From: Heliocidaris tuberculata
Taxonomy: Eukaryota > Echinodermata > Echinoidea > Camarodonta > Echinometridae
Reading direction: 5' to 3'
NCBI GenBank assembly: GCA_025618425.1
Contig: CM046835.1
Span: forward strand, 15,201,200-15,265,199
DNA: 64,000 bases
In this document: positions 49,201 to 58,200 of the stretch, piece after piece
Numbering within the stretch: position 1 is the stretch's first letter
Layout: every line of letters starts with the position of its first letter
The notes under the pieces: generated by a model
Database searches by the model: none
Seen by the model: only the letters and a program-made list of their open reading frames with translations
What the model was told of the DNA's origin: nothing
Translations under genes and position numbers: made by a program

Positions 49201-52200
49201 GGGACCTCACAGGGATACTCTCGTGGATGGGGTGAGTACAAATTTCATCAAGTCTGTTTATTGTCTGTTAATTGTCTTGTTTTTATTCTCATGCAGGGAT
49301 TGGATGTTGAATCTCCCTCATGGCCCTTTTCCATGTGGTCCGGTCTCTAGTATCCATCTTAACAGGTTTGGCAGTCAGATCTTCTGCCAGTGTTTTGTCT
49401 CAAGTTTTCTGAAGTCTGCCTCTTGGTCTTGGGCCAGCTATTTTGAAATTATGTCCTTTTTTAATAACCAATGGTTCCTCACCAAGTGTGCATATACTCT
49501 TAGTCTGCCTTGTCTGGTATTTCTGTCAGACCCATAGACAGCAAGAGATCTTCACTCCTCTTTTTCGCATGCAGGGAGGTCCTGCACATCCATCTCACCA
49601 TTATTTTTTTATCTCCTGTCAAGATGTGTACATTTTATACCTGAATTGTAATTTAACTTCATGAAAAGCCCCTTTAAACATTAAATGTGCCCAGGATTAA
49701 TGGATTTTTTTCAAATAACTTTTTGAATAAACATTTTGAATGGATTTTCCTTTAATTAATGAAAACAATTCTGAACAAGATTTTTTGTAGATCCCATTTC
49801 CAATGGTTGGGGATAGGAATTTCCATTCAAATATTAAACTGCTTCACTTTGTGTGTGCAGTGCAAAAAATTAATGTTTTACATAATTAACTGATTCTAGC
49901 TCTCCGTAAATTTATAATGTGGGTCCCTCTAATATCTGTCATCATGGTTTGCTTATGTTCTACAGGAGATGATTATTGACACAGTGGATGGAAAATCCCA
50001 TGCCAGATATCTAATCTATGACATCATCAAATATTGGGTGAGTTGAAGTTTGTTCCAAGATACCATACATCTATTGTCTAGTCATTTCTCATGTTAAATT
50101 ATATGACTATTAATTTTTTATCTCATATCTTGTAAATACATAATTCCTATCTGTTGCAAGAATCTTCTTTTATTGTTATCAGTCATTCAGATAATTCATT
50201 AGTTTCTACACCTCAATCAGAAATTGAGTGAAATGAGCTGATATCGATAGATTTGAACTGAAGTGAAAAAAAAAAAAAATGAAATAAGCCAGACTCTGCT
50301 TATATCTCAACTTAATGTAAATGACCTGAACTGGACTTAACTTTAAAATGGAAATAAATAATTTTATTTTCATTATCCTGAAGGGCAAACCAGTGGGTGC
50401 ATGTGACTTTGGCTGGCGTAGACGGTGTATCCATGATGAGATCATAGCACCTAGAGAGGTTGATTTGCAGAGAGGTACTATTGATAGGTTGCAAGAACCA
50501 TTTGGCATCAGAGAGAAACCCTTCTGGGATATAACCTCTGCTAGGAAGGTAGGTCTACATGACGACGACATTGGGTTAGGAGCTGAGAGGTGTTTGACTA
50601 TGAGATTTGAATGATTTTGAATCAAGACTTGTGAAATACTTACTAGATCAATAGAGATCGACATCTTGAATTGTTAGGCCAGAACTTTCAAGTCACTTTC
50701 TTGTCTTAAAATTTTGAACCAATTTGTCCTGGAATAGATTTTTTTTAATTACAGTCTCATTTGAATGTTTGAGTCATGTTGTTTGTAATTAGACATATAA
50801 GGTACATGTAGTGGATGTTAAGTTATATTCACACTGTATTGATATAAGCCTTTACATTATTATTATTATTATTATTTAGTCAGCAAAGACTAAATCAAGA
50901 ATTCAGTGAATAAAAAAAGAAATAACTATAAACAGGTGAGGTAAATGGGTACCTGGCAGGAATTAATTCTTTGAAATGCTAGAGTGCCGTAAGTGCAGCC
51001 ATGCTACAGCCAGGGTAATAATTGTGGAGCGCCAGGAGTGTCAAGTCTGACAGACATGTGCACTATACAAGAACCCACTATTATCATTATTAATCTGAAG
51101 GTCTTCTTTTCCAATCCATGTGACTTTACATAAAAGAAATAGAATAAAATGGTAAGATACAATGTACAACAAATAATGATATAGAGGTGTTGTAGTCAAG
51201 TGGTTTGAACACTTGACTGGAGATGCCAAGGTTGTGGGTTCAAACCCCAGCATGGCACTACCAGTGTCCTTTGGCCAGACATTTATCTACATTTGCCACT
51301 CTCCATCCATGTAATGAAGGGGTACCCGTTAGGATGTGAAGGTCAGTGTGATTGGATTAGCATGAGTGCACCTGTAAAAAGGTGACTAGCTGGAATGCTC
51401 CCCAGGTAGTGGAGTTTGTGCACAGTAGTGTGTGGAAGAGTACTTGAATCCAGTGACTGGGGTAATAAAAATAATAATGTAAGCACTTTGGTCAGTATTT
51501 CTGGTTAAGCGCTTTGTAAGAAACCGTTTATTATTATTAGGTGATCTGTCAATATGACAGATCACCTCTTATATTCGTCAGAATTTTCTTTCTATCTTTA
51601 TTTATTTTTATTTTTCTTCCACTTTCTTGTTCCATCGAAATCTCAAAAACTTTTCAGTCAATTTTCATGACATTTCAGTCAGTCATCAGGTCATATATGG
51701 TCAAGCTCCAAAATCTTTTTCAAGGTCATCAGGTCATCATGACGTCATCCAGACGCCATTTTGTAAAATCACATTATCGTTCATATCTTCATTACAAGTC
51801 TTCAAAAATGAACCATATTTGGCACACATAAACTTCAGGTCAAGGGTCAACATCACATGTCGTCAAGACGCACGCACACGTCATGACGCGCACGTACGCG
51901 CGCGTCAAAATTTAGAAATGCTCAAAATCACTTTTTGATCAAAGTAGAGTACGGTTCAGGTCATTTTATGCATTTCAAAATTTTCCGAGCGTAGGCGTCC
52001 GCGCGCGCGTTTTGCGCGTGCGCAGGACGTACGGAAGGTAGAAATGCCTTTTTTTGCATGGTATCGATTTCTGATAAAATTTTTGACAATTTCCAATTAG
52101 TTTCAGTCATTCTCGACATCTAATAATGCCACACGCGCGCGTCAAACTTTAAAATCCGCGCGTGCGTCAATGGGCAATATAATGTAAAAAGTGGTAAAAA

Positions 52201-55200
52201 CATGCCTTTCTAAAATCAGCCATAGCTCGTCAGAAAGCCCGGTTACCCCCATTTTTTTTTACATATTCTGAAAGCCTATGAGTTGTAGATTTGAATTCAT
52301 GCATAATTTTGGCCAATCGGACATTCTGACGTCATCATATCAGCAAGTGAACTCAAAATTATGATTTTGAAAAAATTACGTCATAATTTTTCTATTGATT
52401 TGACAGTACTTCAGTCATATTGGGTCGATTTTCTCCCAGCTTTTGATATGTTGTAGCTGAGACAATTCTCTACAAGCTCAGTTAACACCATTTTTCATTT
52501 TGATGACGTCATCATAGTCAAAAATTCGATTAAACGCGACATGTCAGAATTTTCCCTATTTACGTGTTATGTCTATGGAAGATGAATTTTTCTCATATCA
52601 TCAAACTACATGGCTTTGTTCTTTGAGCAATATCTCGCTTATTTTTGCTCCGTTTTCTCCAAGATTTTAGTATGTTATAGCTGAGACTATGGGCTATCGT
52701 AAGTGTGCCCTCCGTTTTTTTATCAGATGCCGGGATCATGCTCAAATATCCAAGTAAATGTTAAATTGGCTCCTGTACTTCGGCCCCTTTTCTGCTTTAC
52801 GTGTTAAGTCTATGGGGAAGTTTTTGGTCTAGTGGTCATAGCACTTGCCTCCGGTTCAAACGGCCCAGGTTCGACTCTAGGTAGTGATTTTTCATTTTTT
52901 TTTTTTTTGCATTTTTGCATTTTTGCATTTTTTTCCGGTAGTCTATGTGGACACATCATTCTATTTATGAAGCTTTGGGGGGAGATTTTTTTGTTGTGAC
53001 GTCATCCAGGCGCCAATTTTCCCTATTTACGTGTTATGTCTATGGAAGATGAATTTTTCTCATATCATCAAACTACATGGCTTTGTTCTTTGAGCAATAT
53101 CTCGGTTGTTTTTGCTTCGTTTTCTCCCGGATTTTAGAATGTTATAGCTGAGACTATGGGCTATCGTAAATGTGCCCTCCGTTTTTTGATCAGATGCCGG
53201 GATCATGCTAAAATAGTCAAGTGAAAGTTAAATTGGCTGCTGTACTTCTGCCCCTTTTCTGCTTTACGTGTGCAATCTCCCCCCCCCCCCCCATTTCTCT
53301 CTCTTTCTCTCTCACTCTCCTATCTCTGTGTCTGTCTCGTTCTTTCTCTCTCTCTCTTCTCTCCTTTTTCCTTTACTCCTCTATCACTCTCCTATTTGTC
53401 TGTCTCCTTCTCTCTCTCTCTGTGTGTCTCTTCGCTCCCTTTCCTTTACTCATCACTCTCTCTCTATCTTCTCTCCTTTTTCCTTCACTCCTCTATCACT
53501 TTCCTATCTGTCTCTGTCTCCTACTTTGTCTCTGTCTCTTCTCTCCCTTTCCTTTATTTCTCTCTCTCTCTCTCTCTCTTTCTCTTTCACCTCCCCTTTT
53601 TGTCTTTGTTTCATCCTTATTTTTCGACCAATCATCCAAAATTCATTTTTCACACGCTTTATGCCTTATTGAAACCAAAGGGGCGCTATTTCACTAAAAT
53701 AGGTAGTAGAGCCTAGGAATTGAAAATGCTAGGAAAAAGCTGAAATCATAAAAATGATTATCACCATTTCAACCATTATCATCACTATCATTACCATTTC
53801 AACCATCATCGTCATCATCATCATTATCACCATTTTAACCATCATTATCATCATCGTCATCATCATCACAATCATTTTCATCATTTCTACTATCATCATC
53901 ACTGCCATCTCTCTCTTTCTCTTTCACCTCCCCTTTTTGTCTTGGTTTCATCCTTATCTTTCGACGAATCATCCAAAATTCATTTTTCACACGCTTTATG
54001 CCTTATTGAAAACAAAGGGGCGCTATTTCACTGAAATAGGTAGTAGAGCCTAGGAATTGAAAATGCTAGGAAAAAGCTGAAATCATAAAAATCATTATCA
54101 CCATTTCAACCATTATCATCACTATCATTACCATTTCAACCATCATCGTCATCATCATCATCACCATTTTAACCATCATTATCATCATCGTCATCATCAT
54201 CACAATCATTTTCATCATTTCTACTATCATCATCACTGCCATCTCTCTCTTTCTCTTTCACCTCCCCTTTTTGTCTTTGTTTCATCCTTATCTTTCGACG
54301 AATCATCCAAAATTCATTTTTCACACGCTTTATACCTTATTGAAACCAAAGGGGGCTATTTCACTAAAATAGGTAGTAGAGCCTAGGAATTGAAAATGCG
54401 GAAAAGGCTGAAATCATAAAAATCATTATTATCATCTCCATCAGTATCACCATTCTAACCATCATCATCACCACCATCATTATCACCATTCCAATTATCA
54501 TCATCAAATCATTATAACCATTCCAATTATCATCATCACAATCATTATCACCATTCCAACTCCTATCATGATCACCATCACCATCATTACCATCATTATC
54601 ACCATTTCAACTATTATCGTCTCCCTATCATTTCTGATTCTATGATTATCACCATGACCATTTATGAGCATGTTATGCTATATTAAGGGACTTAAAATAA
54701 TACCCACAAGTTTTAATATACGATAAAGAAACCAAAGGCAAACTTTATTTTCACATTAAAACTTGAAAGAATAGATGACACATGAACATACTGTAGTAAT
54801 CAATGATACTAAATGACGTAAATAGGTTTCGAGAATTGCTGAGTAAAGAACTGTTCATGGCATATGTACATGGTTCAAATAAATCATTATTAAGAGAAGA
54901 ACATAATAATCTAGAAAACTCTTATTTTTCAAAGTGTTTTGAAAAAAAGAAAAAAAGAAATCTGATAAATTAGAAACTGGATACTAATTATTAAGCATTG
55001 CAGAATCCACACTTTCTTTAATGACAAGAATGTAGGTTGATTTTAATAATAGTTAAGGAAGTTTCACAAACACAATTATAATCTAATTGATTATCATTTG
55101 GAACATGGTACTGAACAAGCAAAATTTGATGTACAATGTATTTGAAACAATTATGGCCGTTCTCACATTGGTCTGTTTTTCATTTACAGCCACTTTCAAT

Positions 55201-58200
55201 GTCTTTTTAAAGAGACATAATCCCATGATATAGGTCTTCATCTTCTAATAATAATTTTAATTGTAATAAAGATGAATCATAGTAGGAGCTCTGGAGAGTA
55301 AATTACTGTCTTTCATATATGTATATTGTAATCATCATTTCATGAGGCCAAGCCATAGATGAGGCGTAGGGTTTACTTCACTGGATATCAATATCAATCG
55401 TAATGTTTTTTGCTCCAAACGTCGTTCCCACCTCCACCCCTTCCAACCTTCTGAGCACTTCCCCTTGCTGTCGATTTAAATCATTGACATAGATGTCAAA
55501 CAACTCCTCTTCACATCCCTCCACTCCAATTTTCCCTTGCATAAATTGACGACCTCCTTTGGACGACTTCAACACAATTTTTCCGACTAACACCATCTTA
55601 ATAATTCTCGACATTTTGATTCCTCCTTGCTGCTGATGAACAAAACTACACATATGTCACACTATATCAGCGAACTCCACATCAGCTGCTATAACGAAAC
55701 TCAGCCCGTAACGGCCACAATATAAACGCATTGTCAGCTTATTTCGTGAAAAAATGTTGGCATATACCAATAACTTAGGCTAGGGTAGCTACTATCATAA
55801 CTCTGCTCTAAAATAACTTACAAATTAAAAAAAAAATCCTAACTTAAGACTATAAATTCCAATAATATATTAATTTTTATGATCATACACTAAAAACAAA
55901 TAACAATATCAAGTAGACTCTAATATGAAACCACATCAACCTACATGAACATCCCCCATCCTAAATACAAAGGTCTATGGGCGTGACCACTGATCTGTTT
56001 ACAGATTAGTCCAGGCTAGAGGGGGCATGACCTTGTTTTCGGAATGTTTTTTGATGGTTTCTTGTCAATTCGAGATTCCTGATTTCCAATCTGAATGATG
56101 CCACTCGCGTAACCTTGAGTGTTTTCCGCAAATTAGCAAAACCAAAATGGCGCTATTCCACTTAAATAGGTAGTAGAGCCTAGGAATTGAAAATGCTAGG
56201 AAAAGGCTGAAATCGTAACAATCATCAATAGATTCATTATTATCAATGTAATCGTAATATGAGGGTCATCTATCACATTATCATTTTGTCATTCGTCTTC
56301 GTCAAAAATATAATCATAATCGAAAATTAAGACAGATCACCTAATTCGTCTTCAGTGACGAATTAAATTCTAGTTATTATTATTATTATTAGTAGTAGTA
56401 GTAGTAGTCGTCGTCGTCGTCATCGTCGTAGTCGTAGTAGTAGTAGTCGTCGTCGTCGTCGTCGTCGTAGTCGTAGTCGTTGTCGTTGTCGTTGTAGTTG
56501 TCGTTGTAGTTGTAGTTGTAGTTGTAGTTGTAGTTGTAGTTGTAGTTGTAGTAGTAGTAGTAGTAGTATATTTGTAGATCATTACATGCATACATGTAAG
56601 TTTGCCATACAGTACAATACATGTATATCAGAAATCAGTGGATGCCATTTTGTGGTACTTCAAGCAGTACTTATTGATTTGAATTTGTCTAAATACATCT
56701 GTAATGGTTCTTTAATACCTTTTAGATATTGGATGGAAGCTTCAGCCAAGAACTGATGCATGAGACAGATGGACTCATATTTCAGCCACACAAAGATGTA
56801 AGTACAACTTTTATTGCTTTGCAGACAACCCATGACTAAGTATACTTCCACTCTTCGTTGCATGCAGCTACTCTTTTTTTTTTATAACCTCACTTACCAT
56901 TCATTTGCATCTAAAATGGGTTTTTTTTTTTTTGCAAAATTTTTTTAAAGGCAGTTTATTGCATCATATTTGAAACAAGGCTTTAGACTGACTCTATGTC
57001 ACAGCAACAAATTGTTAAACAAGAACTCTTATGGAGATATATTTTCATTTTCTTTGTCCATTTGTCCCAGCCTTACATACCAGGGCGATGTGACTTAATA
57101 CTGAAATGGAAACCGCCTAGTCTGAACTCAGTAGATTTCAAGCTCAAGGTCACTACAGTAAGGAGAGAAGGGTAAGTACCATAGACCCTATCATACACTA
57201 ACTACTGGTAGATAAGAAGTTCATGGGTGTGCTATGCAAAACAAATACATATTTTACTTAGACATGTATAATCACCTGTTAGAGTAGGGATGTGTATGTG
57301 ATCAATCAAGGCTTCCAAATTTATAACTTACATACCTGTGAGGAGATTTTTCTCAAAATTTCACTGCTTGTCTGCTTTTGATTGAACCAACTTCTTGGTA
57401 GGATAGTCCTCTTTTCCATCTATGGTAAGTATCCCATGAGACAAGGCTCCATACTAACTTTTTGCACAGGGGGTAGGGTTTTTGCATGATGCCCCAATTT
57501 AAATCTTGAATTTGGGGGGTTCATAGTTAATGTTCAGTTCAGTTCAGTTCATTTATTTTCCACAAATTGATTGAAATAAAAAACATCAAGAACAAGTATA
57601 TATACATGAACATTCAAACTAGAAAATAGAATAAAATGCACCAAAACAAATCAAACAAATCAAAATGTGGAGGGATTGACAGAGGCCATTTGACCTATCT
57701 AAGGTCAGTCCCCCAATGTGTACCAAACACCTAAAAAAATTATTTCTGTACAGTTAGAATGTATAAAGTTAACCTCAAAGCACTTTACCTGGCCTGACCT
57801 GTGGGTTAAGGTTTAAGGAGAATGAAGAAAATAAAAGGAAAATATAAAACCCCCTCTCACAGAGCCCAACTCTGACTTCAGTTCCGCGCTGGCTTTATTT
57901 TGTGCGAGCCCATACGGTACATCGATTAGTCTACTGTAATGTTTATTCATAGAGTATTTAAACTCGCAATATCTCTTTATAGAATTAACATTTAAAGCTC
58001 ATACTTTGATTATTGTGTGGCAGCATGGAATCCCTAACATACAGAGCAAAATGTTTTTTGGTGATTGGTACCCTTTAAAACTTTTTATACCCATGTACAC
58101 TGGACCCCTGTTGAGCTGTGCACTGGATCTGTAGAGCTTCTACAGAAAAGATAATTTTGGTGTTAGTCTTTTTGATTTTGTTACTAACTGTAAGCCTTTG

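Larger units (their letters stand above)
51539..56342. repeat. 4.8-kb composite repeat with hairpin ends, in RNGTT intron 10
   Basis: The left edge is AGGTGATCTGTC, immediately followed after 5 bases by its reverse complement (51556-51567), forming a perfect 12-bp hairpin. The same GACAGATCACCT closes the right edge (56331-56342) and is followed by a second hairpin, AATTCGTC/GACGAATT (56343-56364). Inside are a 477-bp-spaced direct duplication, a tRNA-like segment, a CT-rich tract and three 335-bp tandem units. It may be one non-autonomous element or stacked pieces. No transposase is seen. Confidence 0.65.

Noticed and set aside
49043..49664. 164-codon frame running past exon 8
   Set aside because: Only 49105-49231 matches the capping enzyme; the rest is intron read-through beyond a good GTGAGT donor.
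53221..54053. Overlapping Ser/Leu/Phe-rich frames that look like membrane proteins
   Set aside because: All three frames are open because of CT and TCA repeats; the same block is tandemly repeated.
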